From positions 1-42,392 of the forward strand of contig JAKBUS010000016.1 in NCBI GenBank assembly GCA_021841585.1: a stretch of DNA of 42,392 bases, in the 5' to 3' direction. A program made the translations under genes and the position numbers. Below the pieces are notes generated by a model, which saw only the letters and a program-made list of their open reading frames with translations, was not told the DNA's origin and did not search any database. Numbering within the stretch: position 1 is the stretch's first letter; each line of letters starts with the position of its first letter. Below are positions 16,407 to 25,976 of the stretch, piece by piece. This DNA is from Pseudomonadota bacterium (GTDB lineage: Bacteria; Pseudomonadota; Gammaproteobacteria; Acidiferrobacterales; Acidiferrobacteraceae).

Positions 16407-17807
16407 ATGCCATTCATTCCCCATACCGCGGCCGAGACCGCCGCCATGCTCGAAGCCATCGGCGCCCGGTCGGTCGACGAGCTGTTTGACGAGATCCCCG
16501 CGCGCCTGCGCTCGGGACCGCTGGCGGGCGTGCCCGAGGCCTTGACCGAGCATGAGATCGGCCGGCTCATGCGCGAGCGCGCCGCCGCCGATGGCGAGTT
16601 CCTGACCTTCGTGGGCGCCGGGGCTTATGAGCACCATATCCCCGCGGCGGTTTGGGAGATAGCGGGCCGTGGCGAGTTTTATACCGCCTATACGCCCTAT
16701 CAGGCCGAGGCCAGCCAAGGCACGCTCCAGCTCCTCTACGAGTTCCAGACGATGATCGCGGGCCTCGTCGGTCTCGATTGCGCCAATGCGAGCCTCTACG
16801 ACGGCGCCTCGGCCCTGGCCGAGGCCGTGCTCATGGCCGTGCGGCTGCATGGCCGGTCGCGGCGCGTGCTGATTCCCGAGACCGTGCACCCCCTGTACCG
16901 CAAGGTCGTGCAGACCATCGTCTCGGCGCAGTCGATCACCATCGATCTCGTGCCCATGAATGCCGCCGGGACCACCGATGCCGGGGGCCTTGCGCGTGGC
17001 CTCGAGGGGGCCGCCGGGCTCGTCATCCCCCAGCCGAATTTCCTCGGGTGCCTGGAGGACGTGCATGCCATGACGGCGTCGGCGCGGCGTGCCGGGGCGC
17101 TTGCCATCGGGCTCGTAAACCCGGTCGCCTGCGCGCTCCTCGCGCCTCCGGGCGAATGGGGGCCAGGCTGTGATATCGCGGTCGGCGAGGGCCAGCCGCT
17201 CGGCGCCCCCTTGTCGTCTGGCGGTCCCTATTTCGGCTTCATGGCCTGTCGGCGCGAGCATGTCCGGCAGATGCCGGGGCGCATCGTCGGGCGCACCGTG
17301 GACGTGGCTGGCCAAGAGGCCTATACCCTCACCCTGCAGGCGCGCGAGCAGCATATACGCCGCTCCCGGGCGACCTCCAACATCTGCACCAACCAAGGCC
17401 TGCTGGTGACCGCCGCCACGGTGCACATGGCGCTGCTCGGACCCGAGGGCCTGAGGCGTGTCGCGGCGGCCTCGCACGCTAACACCGCCGCCCTGCGCGC
17501 GCGCCTCGAGGCCATACCCGGCGTGCGCGCGGCATTCCCCGATACGCCGTTTTTCCACGAAGTGGTTTTGAGGCTCCCGGTGCCGGTGCCCGAGGTCCTG
17601 CGCGCGCTCGAGGCGCAGGGTATCCTCGGCGGCTGTGCGCTTGGCGAGTTTTACCCGGCGCTCACAGACAGCCTGCTTGTGTGCGCCACGGAAACGAAGA
17701 CCGAGACCGACATAGCGCACTATGCGCACCATCTAGAGCGTATCGTAAGCAAGCGCCGGCTCGATCCGCCGTGCGCTTACAAGGATGACAACCCAAGGAG
17801 CCCCTAG
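16407..17807 (+). CDS. gcvPA: Glycine dehydrogenase (decarboxylating) subunit 1
   Basis: A 466-residue N-terminal half of the two-subunit P-protein, which with subunit 2 decarboxylates glycine using PLP and loads the remainder on GcvH. It begins [20 protein letters not shown] and has the family segments [38 protein letters not shown] and TSNICTNQ. This subunit lacks the PLP lysine, which is in GcvPB. It starts 3 bases after gcvH and its stop is 2 bases before the thiol peroxidase start. Confidence 0.95.
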   Translation: MPFIPHTAAETAAMLEAIGARSVDELFDEIPARLRSGPLAGVPEALTEHEIGRLMRERAAADGEFLTFVGAGAYEHHIPAAVWEIAGRGEFYTAYTPYQAEASQGTLQLLYEFQTMIAGLVGLDCANASLYDGASALAEAVLMAVRLHGRSRRVLIPETVHPLYRKVVQTIVSAQSITIDLVPMNAAGTTDAGGLARGLEGAAGLVIPQPNFLGCLEDVHAMTASARRAGALAIGLVNPVACALLAPPGEWGPGCDIAVGEGQPLGAPLSSGGPYFGFMACRREHVRQMPGRIVGRTVDVAGQEAYTLTLQAREQHIRRSRATSNICTNQGLLVTAATVHMALLGPEGLRRVAAASHANTAALRARLEAIPGVRAAFPDTPFFHEVVLRLPVPVPEVLRALEAQGILGGCALGEFYPALTDSLLVCATETKTETDIAHYAHHLERIVSKRRLDPPCAYKDDNPRSP

Positions 17808-17809
17808 AA

Positions 17810-18307
17810 ATGGCCAAGATAACCCTCAAAGGCACGCCATGCACGACCTCCGGCGATCTCCCCAAGGTCGGCGCGAAGGCCCCGGACTTCAAGCTTGTCA
17901 ACGGCTCGCTCGCCGATGTCGGACTTGCGGATTTCAAGGGCAAGAAAAAGATCATCAACATTGTCCCAAGCCTCGATACGCCGGTGTGCGCGGTCAGCAC
18001 GCGGCGTTTCGATGAATACGCCGCCAAGGATCGGAACACCGTCGTGCTGGTGGTATCCTCCGACCTCCCGTTCGCGCAGGCACGCTTTTGCTCGGCGGAG
18101 GCGACGCATGTGGTCCCCCTGTCGATGATGCGTGATCGCCATTTCGCGCGCGACTACGGGGTCCTGATCCAGGACGGCCCGCTCGCCGGCATCACCGCGC
18201 GCGCGGTAGTCGTGCTCGATGCCGACGACAAGATCCTGCACACGGAACTTGTCTCCGAGATCGGTCAAGAGCCGGATTACGCGGCGGCCATCGCCGCCGC
18301 CAAGTGA
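17810..18307 (+). CDS. tpx: Thiol peroxidase, embedded in the glycine-cleavage operon
   Basis: A 165-residue atypical 2-Cys peroxiredoxin that reduces hydrogen and alkyl peroxides with thioredoxin. The peroxidatic Cys60 is in [14 protein letters not shown] and the resolving Cys94 in [10 protein letters not shown]; the FKLVNG and PDYAAAI ends are typical. AAGGAG lies about 10 bases upstream of ATG 17810. It is placed between gcvPA (2-base gap) and gcvPB (7-base gap), so it is co-transcribed and under the glycine riboswitch. No metabolic link to glycine cleavage is obvious. Confidence 0.95.
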   Translation: MAKITLKGTPCTTSGDLPKVGAKAPDFKLVNGSLADVGLADFKGKKKIINIVPSLDTPVCAVSTRRFDEYAAKDRNTVVLVVSSDLPFAQARFCSAEATHVVPLSMMRDRHFARDYGVLIQDGPLAGITARAVVVLDADDKILHTELVSEIGQEPDYAAAIAAAK

Positions 18308-18314
18308 ACCGCGC

Positions 18315-19775
18315 GTGCTGATCTTCGAGCGCGGTGCCCCGGGGCGCGTCAACGCACCGCAGATGCCGCGTCCGCCGGCGCCGCCGGGTGACATCCCGCC
18401 GGCGCTCCTGCGGCGCGCGCCGCCGGCCTTGCCGGAGGTCTCGGAGCTTCAGGTGGTGCGCCATTACACGCGCCTTAGCCAGCGGAACTTTGCCATCGAT
18501 ACGCATTTTTATCCGCTTGGTTCGTGCACGATGAAGTACAACCCCCGGGCCGCGCATGTCGCGGCCCTGCTCCCGGGTTTCGCGAACCGCCATCCTTTGG
18601 CGCCGGAATCAACCGGGCAGGGCCTTTTGGCCTGCCTTTTCGAATTGCAGGAGATGTTGAAGGATGTGACCGGCATGCGTGCGGTCTCGCTTACGCCGAT
18701 GGCCGGGGCTCAGGGGGAGTTCGCGGGGGTCGCCATGATTCGCGCCTACCATGTCGCCCGCAACGACCTGGAGCGGGACGAGATCCTAATCCCCAAGGCC
18801 GCCCACGGCACGAACCCGGCGACCGCGGCCATGTGCGGCTATCGCGTGCGCGAGATCGATGTGCGCGCCGACGGCGATATCGACCTCGCCGCGCTCGATG
18901 CCGCGATCGGACCGAAGACCGCGGGCCTCATGCTCACCAACCCCTCGACGCTCGGGGTATTCGACCGGCATATCGAGGACATCGCGCAACGCGTGCATGC
19001 CGCAGGCGGGCTCTTGTATTACGACGGCGCCAACTTGAACGCCATCCTCGGCCAGGTGAAGCCCGGCGACATGGGCTTTGACGTCGTTCACCTAAACCTC
19101 CACAAGACCTTCGCAACCCCTCATGGCGGGGGTGGTCCCGGGGCGGGCCCGGTCGGGGTGGGCGAGCGCCTGCTGCCGTTTCTGCCGGTGCCGATGGTCG
19201 GCGAGAGCGGGGGGCGCTATTACTGGATCACGGAAAAGACGCGGCCGCAGTCGATCGGGCGGTTGTCGGCCTTTGCCGGCAACGTCGGCGTGCTGTTGCG
19301 GGCCTATGTCTACGCGCGCCTCGTGGGTCGCGAGGGCATGGCGCGCATCGCGCAATACGCGGCGCTGAACGCCAACTACCTGCTGGGGCGCCTGAGCCGC
19401 CTGGGCTTCGAGCCTGCCTACCCCGGCCGACGCGCGGCCCACGAGTTTCTTTTGACGTTGAAGGGCCTGAAGGAGGACACCGGCGTCACCGCGCTCGATG
19501 TCGCCAAGCGGCTGCTCGATAAGGGCTATCACGCGCCGACCATCTATTTTCCCTTGATGGTTCCGGAGTGTCTCCTGATCGAGCCGACCGAGACCGAAAG
19601 TCGCGATGAGATCGACGGCTTCGTGGCGGCCATGGCCGAGGTCCTCGCCGAGGCCAAGACCACGCCCGAGCTCTTGAAGTCCGCGCCACACACGCTGCCG
19701 GTGTGCCGGGTCGATGAGGTGCGCGCGGCGCGTGAGCTCGATCTGGCCTGGAGGGCTCATCCCACCAAGGCTTGA
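18315..19775 (+). CDS. gcvPB: Glycine dehydrogenase (decarboxylating) subunit 2
   Basis: A 486-residue C-terminal half of the P-protein with the PLP-binding lysine, Lys264, in [16 protein letters not shown]. It also has [27 protein letters not shown] and [17 protein letters not shown] 18315 is chosen because [11 protein letters not shown] matches the usual start and it lies 7 bases after tpx; a longer frame from 18219 would run through tpx. Last gene of the operon. Confidence 0.94.
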   Translation: MLIFERGAPGRVNAPQMPRPPAPPGDIPPALLRRAPPALPEVSELQVVRHYTRLSQRNFAIDTHFYPLGSCTMKYNPRAAHVAALLPGFANRHPLAPESTGQGLLACLFELQEMLKDVTGMRAVSLTPMAGAQGEFAGVAMIRAYHVARNDLERDEILIPKAAHGTNPATAAMCGYRVREIDVRADGDIDLAALDAAIGPKTAGLMLTNPSTLGVFDRHIEDIAQRVHAAGGLLYYDGANLNAILGQVKPGDMGFDVVHLNLHKTFATPHGGGGPGAGPVGVGERLLPFLPVPMVGESGGRYYWITEKTRPQSIGRLSAFAGNVGVLLRAYVYARLVGREGMARIAQYAALNANYLLGRLSRLGFEPAYPGRRAAHEFLLTLKGLKEDTGVTALDVAKRLLDKGYHAPTIYFPLMVPECLLIEPTETESRDEIDGFVAAMAEVLAEAKTTPELLKSAPHTLPVCRVDEVRAARELDLAWRAHPTKA

Positions 19776-19776
19776 G

Positions 19777-19810
19777 GCCGCTTGATCAGGGGCCATCCAT
19801 CGGCTTTTTC
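19777..19810 (+). terminator. Possible terminator of the glycine-cleavage operon
   Basis: GCCG (19777-19780) can pair with CGGC (19801-19804), with GAT/ATC pairs inside, and five T follow. The stem is short and interrupted. Position directly after gcvPB is the main support. Confidence 0.35.
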
Positions 19811-19921
19811 TTCCACTCGGGCCGACAATGATTTGAGGCGCGCTCGATGACCGCTATGCTCTGCGCCATCGAGTGGTCCGATATTGAACAGGCGGCCCGG
19901 TCATGAGGATTTTTAAGTAAC

Positions 19922-20863
19922 ATGACAGCACTCATTTGCGGTTCTTTCGCGTTCGACACGATCATGGTCTTTCCGGACAAGTTCGGGCGGCACATCCTTC
20001 CCGACCGGCTCCACATCCTGAACGTGTCATTCATGGTACCGAGCATGCGCCGCGAGTTTGGCGGTTGCGCCGGGAACATCGCCTATAACCTGAACGCGCT
20101 CGGGGGCCAGGCGCTGCCCATGGGGACCGTGGGCGAGGACTTTCTGCCCTACGCCCAATGGATGGACCGCCATGGCATCGCGCGTACGCATGTGGCCGAG
20201 GTGCCCGGGACCTATACCGCGCAGGCCTTCATCACCACCGATCTCGACGACAACCAGATCACGGCCTTTCATCCCGGCGCCATGGCGGAGTCGCATCGCA
20301 ATCGCGTGGCCGACGCCACCGGGGTGACGCTCGGCATCGTCTCGCCCGACGGGCGTCAGGGCATGATCGATCATGCCCAGCAATTCGCCGAGGCCGGCAT
20401 CCCGTTCATCTTCGATCCAGGCCAGGGCCTGCCGATGTTCGACGGCCCCGAACTCCTGTCTTTCGTCGATCAGGCGGACTATGTGTGCGTAAACGACTAC
20501 GAGGCGGGGCTGCTTGCCGCCCGCACCGGCCTGGATGTCGCAGCCCTCGCCGACCGGGTCCGCGCCTTCATCGTCACGAAAGGCGCCGACGGTTCGGAGA
20601 TCCATGCCAACGGCCGCGTCCATAAGATTCCATCGGTACGCACCGAGCGTGTCTGCGACCCCACCGGCTGTGGCGACGCCTATCGCGCCGGCCTGCTGTT
20701 CGGGCTCGCGCAGGGCTTTGATTGGGAGACGACGGGGCGCGTAGCCTCGCTGCTCGGCGCCCTGAAGATCGAGCACGCCGGGACACAGAACCATGCGATC
20801 GAGCCCGAGGCCTTTCGCGAACGTTTCGCGGATGTCTTTGGGTATCGCCTGAACGGAGGATAA
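19922..20863 (+). CDS. PfkB-family sugar/nucleoside kinase (adenosine kinase-like)
   Basis: A 313-residue cytoplasmic kinase of the PfkB/ribokinase family. The N-terminal signature FGGCAGNIAYNLNALGG (46-62) and the C-terminal anion-hole motif DPTGCGDAYRAG with catalytic Asp252 are clear; the latter differs from the usual DTTGAGD. The layout GSFAFDTIMVFPDKF with LDDNQITAFHPGAM resembles proteobacterial proteins annotated as adenosine kinase. The substrate cannot be fixed. ATG 19922 is the first plausible start. The next gene starts 6 bases after its stop. Confidence 0.85.
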   Translation: MTALICGSFAFDTIMVFPDKFGRHILPDRLHILNVSFMVPSMRREFGGCAGNIAYNLNALGGQALPMGTVGEDFLPYAQWMDRHGIARTHVAEVPGTYTAQAFITTDLDDNQITAFHPGAMAESHRNRVADATGVTLGIVSPDGRQGMIDHAQQFAEAGIPFIFDPGQGLPMFDGPELLSFVDQADYVCVNDYEAGLLAARTGLDVAALADRVRAFIVTKGADGSEIHANGRVHKIPSVRTERVCDPTGCGDAYRAGLLFGLAQGFDWETTGRVASLLGALKIEHAGTQNHAIEPEAFRERFADVFGYRLNGG

Positions 20864-20869
20864 CTTGCC

Positions 20870-21823
20870 ATGCTGCTAGGATCCGTATTCGCCTTGCTGA
20901 AGTCAGTGCCCGCGATCTTCTATGCCATAACGACCGGCTCGACCATCACCTTGAGCGGTCTTTACATGCAAAACCGCAGCGAATCGGAGCGCAACACCGA
21001 ACGCCTGCGCCATGATGCCCTGATGCGCGACCGCGAGCGCGATATGGCGTTGCGCCGCGAGGTCTATCTCAAGTCGGCCGAGGCCCTGGCTCATGCCCAG
21101 GAGTATCTCGCGGCATTCGCGCGCGACGACCTCGCCTCCGATCAGCACGAGGCGTTGATCCGTGGCATAGGGGGCGATCTCAACAAGGTGCATATCGTGG
21201 GCTCGCTTGCGACCGTGCAGGCGATTGTCGAGGCCAATGAGTTCTTCGTGCGCAGCGTCGCCGACCTGGGCGTCGAGCAGCTCCCGGTGAAGCGCCTGAA
21301 GGAGGAGATCAAGGCCGAGGAGCTCTTGATCGAGGCCGCCGGAGGGCGGCGCGACGAGGCGCTGGCGCGCATGCGCGAGATGGATCGCGCGCAGGCCACC
21401 GAGTCGGCCTTCTGGAGCGTGCAGAACCAGATCCTAGCCGAGGCCCAGACCGCCATAGAGGATGCCGTCGAACACCTGCGCGAACTGCGCGAGACGTTGC
21501 TCGTAAGCGAGGCCCAGCTGTTGCGCGACGCGGCCCACGCCGGTATCGCCTTCGGGGCGCTCGTGGTGCGCGCCAATGTCGCCATTCGCCGCGAACTGGA
21601 ACTGCCTTTGGATGCCGAGGCCTATGTCGGGCTCATGGAACGTTCCCAGGAGGCCCTGACGCGCCATGTGGGCAATTTCCAGGAGCAGGCCATGGAAGAC
21701 CGCCGCAGCCTCGTCAAGGCCCGCCTAAGCCCCGCGCATGGTGCCTTCGTGCACTGGTTCGGTCGCCACAAGGAGCCCGGCGACCGGCCGGTCGCCGAAC
21801 GGCCGGCCGCGCAGGAAGGCTGA
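20870..21823 (+). CDS. Membrane-anchored coiled-coil protein of unknown function
   Basis: A 317-residue protein I do not recognise. It has one N-terminal hydrophobic segment (about residues 5-33), then a long, highly charged and helical body with heptad-like stretches from about 35 to 270 (for example RDRERDMALRREVYLKSAEALAHAQ). The C-terminus is proline/arginine-rich. GGAGGA lies before ATG 20870. It follows the PfkB kinase after 6 bases and is probably co-transcribed with it. A single-pass anchor with a cytoplasmic coiled coil is the simplest topology. Confidence 0.6.
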   Translation: MLLGSVFALLKSVPAIFYAITTGSTITLSGLYMQNRSESERNTERLRHDALMRDRERDMALRREVYLKSAEALAHAQEYLAAFARDDLASDQHEALIRGIGGDLNKVHIVGSLATVQAIVEANEFFVRSVADLGVEQLPVKRLKEEIKAEELLIEAAGGRRDEALARMREMDRAQATESAFWSVQNQILAEAQTAIEDAVEHLRELRETLLVSEAQLLRDAAHAGIAFGALVVRANVAIRRELELPLDAEAYVGLMERSQEALTRHVGNFQEQAMEDRRSLVKARLSPAHGAFVHWFGRHKEPGDRPVAERPAAQEG

Positions 21824-22040
21824 GGCGGTACCCCCGCCGTGTACGTTCTTTGATGCCGTGGCGCGCGCCACCGGTTGGCGGGATGGAAGGTGACGAAGCC
21901 CGCGCACATGCCGACTGGCATCATGAACCAAAAGCCGGGTCGTAGGCCTCGAGGCGCGGAAACCACATAGCGGGCCTGATGGCCTTGCGCCGAGAGGCGA
22001 GACGAATACCCATGTCGGCGCGACCGGGTGGCCGGTCCCC

Positions 22041-22433
22041 TCAGTCGTCCGCCACGAGCGGCAGGCCCTCCGCTTCCCACAAGACACAGCCGCCGGCGAG
22101 ATTGCGAACGTCGCCAAAGCCCATCTCCTGCAGGGTGTCGGTGGCCAGCGCGCTGCGTGCCCCCGATTCGCAATACACCACCACCAGCCGCTCCTGGGCC
22201 GAACACAGAGGTTCGACGCGATGCGGGCTGGCGGGATCGGCGGCCCCCTCGAGCGTCCCGCGTGGGATCAAAATCGCCCCAGGGATATGGCCGGATGCGA
22301 ACTCCGCCGGTTCGCGCACGTCGACCACGAGTACCGCCTCGTTGTCTTCGAGGAGATTGTCGAGTTCCTCCGCGGGGATTTCCTGGATACGGCTGCGGGC
22401 GCGCGCGATGAAGTCGCCGATGGTCATGGGCAT
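22041..22433 (-). CDS. Single-domain rhodanese-like sulfurtransferase
   Basis: A 130-residue rhodanese domain. It has the substrate-side motif VVDVREPAEFASGHIPGAILIP (37-58) and the active-site loop with Cys88 in YCESGARSA. Such proteins transfer sulfane sulfur; in sulfur oxidisers they often serve sulfur trafficking, but that is inference here. It lies 30 bases after the DUF255 gene on the same strand and is likely co-transcribed. The start may be the first or third codon (MPM). Confidence 0.9.
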   Translation of the reverse strand: MPMTIGDFIARARSRIQEIPAEELDNLLEDNEAVLVVDVREPAEFASGHIPGAILIPRGTLEGAADPASPHRVEPLCSAQERLVVVYCESGARSALATDTLQEMGFGDVRNLAGGCVLWEAEGLPLVADD

Positions 22434-22463
22434 GACAGGCTCGTCCTCAATGAGTGGTTGTCG

Positions 22464-24527
22464 TCAAAGCATAGTCCGCGCGAGCACGCTCTCGAAGGTG
22501 GCCTCGTCTGTCACCGGCGCCTCGCACATAAAGCCCTGGCAGGCATAAGCGACCACCGTGCCTAAAGGCGCGCGCGCGGCAAGCCCGGGCGGCAGGTCTT
22601 TTGCGTCGTTGGGGATGGCGTAGACCGCGCGACGCGGCGCGAAACCGGCCCGCGCGCGTTCATGCCACCGATCCAGCGGGCCTTGCGCCCCCCGCAAGAC
22701 GATGATCGCAGGCGGGTCGTTGGCGTCCTCCCAGGCCTCGATCAGCGCGGCGTGCATGGATGGGTAGCGGGCCAGCGCGGCAAGACCCGCATCCACGGCC
22801 GCCCGCGCCGGGGCCTCGAGCGTCGGGTCGGCCAGCAAGTGGGAGAGACGGAAAAGCGCCGAGGCGGCCACGGCATTGCCCGATGGCAGGGCATCGTCGG
22901 AGAAGGATTTGGGCCGGTAGAGGGGGGTCGTGTGGTCGCTGGCGGTGAAGTAGAAGCCGCCGTTCTCGTGATCCGCGAAATCCGCGCACATGCGCTTGGC
23001 CAGCGCCAGGGCGAAGACGAGGTCCTCCTGGCGCCAGCGCGTCGCCAGGAGTTCGAGCAGCCCGTCGAGCAGGAATGCGTAGTCGTCCAGGTAACCGTAG
23101 GGGCTTACGCGACCGTCCTTGGCAACCGCCGACAGGCGCGCGCCATCCCAGAGCTCCAAGCGCATGCGATCACAGGCGCGGGCGGCCGAATCGACGAAGC
23201 GCGGGATGCCAAGCAGCCGTCCGGCGCGCGCCAGGGCCTTGATCATAAGCCCGTTCCAGGCCGTCAGGATCTTGTCGTCGCGGCCCGGCCGCGCGCGCCG
23301 GGCGCGCGCGGCGGCGAGCTTGTCGCGCGCGCCCGCCGCGCGCGCCGCCACCTCTTCCAGGGGCAGGCCCAGGCGCTTGGCGATGTCCTTAAGGGGGGTC
23401 GCGAGCATGAGATGGTAGGCGTGCCCCTCGAAGTTCGGTGGCCCGTCCAGGCCATAGTACGGGATCGCCACCGCCTGCTCGCCGGCATCGAGCCATTCCT
23501 CGAAATCCGATCGCTGCCACAGATAAAAGGCCCCCTCCTCGCCGCCGCTATCGGCGTCGAGGGTGGCGTAGTAACCGCCATGCGGGGTCTCCATATCGCG
23601 CAGCACCCAGTCGCCGGCCGCGCTTGCCGCGTCACGGAAACGGCTGTCACCGGTGGCTGCGAAGGCCTCCGCGTAGAGCGCGATGAGCTGCGCATTGTCG
23701 TAGAGCATCTTCTCGAAGTGCGGGATGTGCCACTTGGCGTCGACGCTATAGCGGAAAAATCCCCCCTCCAGATGGTCATAGAGCCCGCGGTCGGCCATCG
23801 CGTGCAGGGTCGTGCCGAGCATGGACCGCGCCTCCTGATCCGCGTGGCGGACGCAGGCCAGCAGCAGCCGGCGCACGCCCCCGGGATGCGGAAACTTCGG
23901 GGCGCCCCCGAACCCGCCATCGATGGCGTCGAATTGCCCCTTGAGTTCCGCGAGGGCGCGATCCGCCGGGGATTCATCGGTGGTCGTGTCCGCCGGTGTT
24001 ATCTGATCGGAGGTGGCCAAGATCTCGCGCAGCCGCGGACCCTGCGCTATGAGGTCCGCACGGTGCTCGCGAAAGTACTGCTCCACATGGACGAGCAGAT
24101 CCGGGAACGCCGGAAGCCCGAAGCGCGCCTCCTTGGGAAAGTAAGTCCCCCCGAAAAACGGTGTGAGGTCGTCAGGCGCGAGAAACATGGTGAGCGGCCA
24201 ACCCCCGGCGCGGCGCGCAAGCAGGTTGTGCGCCGCCTGATAGACGCGGTCGAGGTCCGGGCGCTCCTCGCGATCAACCTTGATGCACACGAACAGGCGG
24301 TTCATGACCGCCGCGACCGCCTCGTCTTCAAATGACTCATGGGCCATGACGTGGCACCAGTGGCACGCCGAATAACCCACCGACAAAAGGATCGGTCGGT
24401 CGGCCTCGCGCGCGATGCGCAGGGCGTTTTCGTCCCAGGGCTGCCACGCCACCGGGTTGCCGGCATGCTGTTTCAGGTAGGGGCTCGTCTCATCGGTGAG
24501 CCGGTTGATGAGGTCTGTCGTCGCCAT
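22464..24527 (-). CDS. DUF255 / YyaL-type thioredoxin-fold protein
   Basis: A 687-residue protein with an N-terminal thioredoxin-like domain carrying the DUF255 signature SACHWCHVMAHESFED (CHWC, Cys55 and Cys58) and FGGTYFPKEARFG. A long six-hairpin glycosidase-like alpha/alpha domain follows (KILTAWNGLMIKALARAG, DDYAFLLDGLLELL, PSGNAVAASALFRLSHL). These match the conserved YyaL family (human SPATA20), whose reaction is not well defined. I chose the ATG at 24527 (MATTDLINRL), which fits family starts; an upstream ATG at 24548 adds 7 residues. It diverges from the methyltransferase gene. Confidence 0.9.
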   Translation of the reverse strand: MATTDLINRLTDETSPYLKQHAGNPVAWQPWDENALRIAREADRPILLSVGYSACHWCHVMAHESFEDEAVAAVMNRLFVCIKVDREERPDLDRVYQAAHNLLARRAGGWPLTMFLAPDDLTPFFGGTYFPKEARFGLPAFPDLLVHVEQYFREHRADLIAQGPRLREILATSDQITPADTTTDESPADRALAELKGQFDAIDGGFGGAPKFPHPGGVRRLLLACVRHADQEARSMLGTTLHAMADRGLYDHLEGGFFRYSVDAKWHIPHFEKMLYDNAQLIALYAEAFAATGDSRFRDAASAAGDWVLRDMETPHGGYYATLDADSGGEEGAFYLWQRSDFEEWLDAGEQAVAIPYYGLDGPPNFEGHAYHLMLATPLKDIAKRLGLPLEEVAARAAGARDKLAAARARRARPGRDDKILTAWNGLMIKALARAGRLLGIPRFVDSAARACDRMRLELWDGARLSAVAKDGRVSPYGYLDDYAFLLDGLLELLATRWRQEDLVFALALAKRMCADFADHENGGFYFTASDHTTPLYRPKSFSDDALPSGNAVAASALFRLSHLLADPTLEAPARAAVDAGLAALARYPSMHAALIEAWEDANDPPAIIVLRGAQGPLDRWHERARAGFAPRRAVYAIPNDAKDLPPGLAARAPLGTVVAYACQGFMCEAPVTDEATFESVLARTML

Positions 24528-24583
24528 GGCGTGTCCCAAAACCGCCATTGTACGCCGCCCGCCCCGGGCTGCGCGCCGTTTCT

Positions 24584-24592
24584 TGGTATAAT
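24584..24592 (+). promoter_or_regulatory. Extended -10 promoter giving a probably leaderless message
   Basis: TGGTATAAT is a perfect extended -10 (TGnTATAAT). It ends 6 bases before the ATG at 24599, so initiation 6-7 bases downstream would fall on the start codon. No clear -35 or ribosome site is seen, as expected for extended -10 and leaderless starts. Confidence 0.6.
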
Positions 24593-24598
24593 GACGCC

Positions 24599-25795
24599 AT
24601 GTCTCTTCCCGTCATTCGGTTGCGGCCCCGCGAGGACCGGCGCCTGCGCGCCGGCCATCTGTGGGTGTTCAGCAACGAGATCGATAGCGACGTCACGCCG
24701 CTTACCGCGTTCACGCCGGGCGATGTCGTGCGTATCGAGAGCGCGCATGGCCGCTGTCTGGGCGTGGGCTATGTGAACCCGCGGTCGCTCATCAGCGTGC
24801 GTATCGTGAGCACCGACCCGCATGCCGTGGTCGGCCGCGACCTGCTCGCCGCGCGCTTGCAGGCGGCGCTCGCCTGGCGTGAGCGTGTTTATGCTTTGCC
24901 CTTTTACCGGTTGGCCTTCGGCGAGGCCGATGGGTTGCCGGGCCTCGTCGTCGATCGTTACGGTGATGTGCTGGTCGCCCAGTTCACGACCGCCGGCATG
25001 GAGCGCCTGAAGACGGATGTGATCGAGGCCTTGGATCAGGTCGTGCGCCCGGCCAGCATTCTCGTACGCAACGATACCGCGAGCCGCGCGCTCGAGGGCC
25101 TGCCCTCCTATGTCGAGGCGGGGCTCGGTGAACCGCCGGCCGAGGTCACCGTCGTCGAGGGCAGCTGCCGGTTTCGCGTGGCGCTGGGGGTGGGCCAGAA
25201 GACCGGATGGTTCTACGATCAGCGCCCGAACCGGATGCGGCTTTTGCCTTATGTGGCGCACGCCCGAGTCCTCGATCTCTTCAGTTATGTCGGCGGTTTC
25301 GGCATCCAGGCCGCCGCCCATGGCGCCCATCACGCGACGCTCGTCGATGCCTCCGACCGGGCGCTGTCCTATGCGCGCGGCAATGCCGCCGATAATGGCG
25401 TGGGCGCGCACGTCGCCACCGTCCACGGGGATGTCTTCGAGGTCTTGCGCGACCTGCGTGCCGCCGGCGAGCATTTCGATGTGGTGATCGTGGATCCACC
25501 CGCGCTCATCAAGCGCCGCAAGGATTACGGGGCGGGGCTTGCCGCCTACCAGAGGCTAAACGAGGCGGCGCTCGCCGTCCTCGGCGCAAACGGTGTCTTG
25601 CTGTCGGCCTCATGCTCACACCACCTCGAGCGCGAGACCTTGGCGCGGGTCGTGGCGCAGGCCGCCACGCGCCTGCGGCGTGGGCTCCAGTTCGTGGAGG
25701 AGGGCGGGCAGGGCCCCGACCATCCGATCCATCCGGCGATCCCCGAGACCGCCTATCTGAAGGCCTTGGTCGCGCGTTCCTTGTCGGTCCTCTAG
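24599..25795 (+). CDS. rlmI: Class I rRNA large subunit methyltransferase, RlmI-type
   Basis: A 398-residue SAM-dependent RNA methyltransferase of the RlmI / RlmO (COG1092) family, which methylates 23S rRNA cytosine C5. It has an N-terminal PUA domain (LRPREDRRLRAGHLWVFSNEI; SAHGRCLGVGYVNP), then GEADGLPGLVVDRYGD, the Tyr/Asp-rich FYDQRPNRM, SAM motif VLDLFSYVGGFGIQAA, VDASDRAL and the catalytic DPPALIKRRKD and SASCSHHL. ATG 24599 gives the standard start. The extended -10 in front suggests a leaderless mRNA. Confidence 0.9.
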   Translation: MSLPVIRLRPREDRRLRAGHLWVFSNEIDSDVTPLTAFTPGDVVRIESAHGRCLGVGYVNPRSLISVRIVSTDPHAVVGRDLLAARLQAALAWRERVYALPFYRLAFGEADGLPGLVVDRYGDVLVAQFTTAGMERLKTDVIEALDQVVRPASILVRNDTASRALEGLPSYVEAGLGEPPAEVTVVEGSCRFRVALGVGQKTGWFYDQRPNRMRLLPYVAHARVLDLFSYVGGFGIQAAAHGAHHATLVDASDRALSYARGNAADNGVGAHVATVHGDVFEVLRDLRAAGEHFDVVIVDPPALIKRRKDYGAGLAAYQRLNEAALAVLGANGVLLSASCSHHLERETLARVVAQAATRLRRGLQFVEEGGQGPDHPIHPAIPETAYLKALVARSLSVL

Positions 25796-25976
25796 CGCCG
25801 GTGGTCGCCGCGGCCACCGGCCTGTGGCGAGGCGTTTTGCCGAGAATTTCGCGGGCCGAGGCGTTTCTTTAGCCGGATACGCGTGATCGGTGGTCCTCTT
25901 AGAATGCGTGCGCAGGGTAAACGGGCAGGGAATTTTTCTGTCCAACGATCCGGGGGTCAGAAACGGAGGACACGCA

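Noticed and set aside
15612-17732. Very long open frame (706 codons) on the complement of the glycine-cleavage genes
   Set aside because: It is antisense to gcvT, gcvH and gcvPA, which are certain. GC-rich third positions create long antisense frames; the translation is His/Gly/Arg-rich with no domain.
19847-19906. Small frame MTAMLCAIEWSDIEQAARS before the PfkB kinase
   Set aside because: 19 codons with no ribosome site or known family; no support as a gene.
21838-22030. Complement-strand reading with a segment like FMMPVGMCAGFVTFHP in the gap before the rhodanese gene
   Set aside because: It looks protein-like but has no start, family or ribosome site that I can support; it may be a decayed gene end or chance.
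22662-24335. 557-codon frame opposite the DUF255 gene
   Set aside because: Antisense to a well-supported family member, without recognisable motifs.
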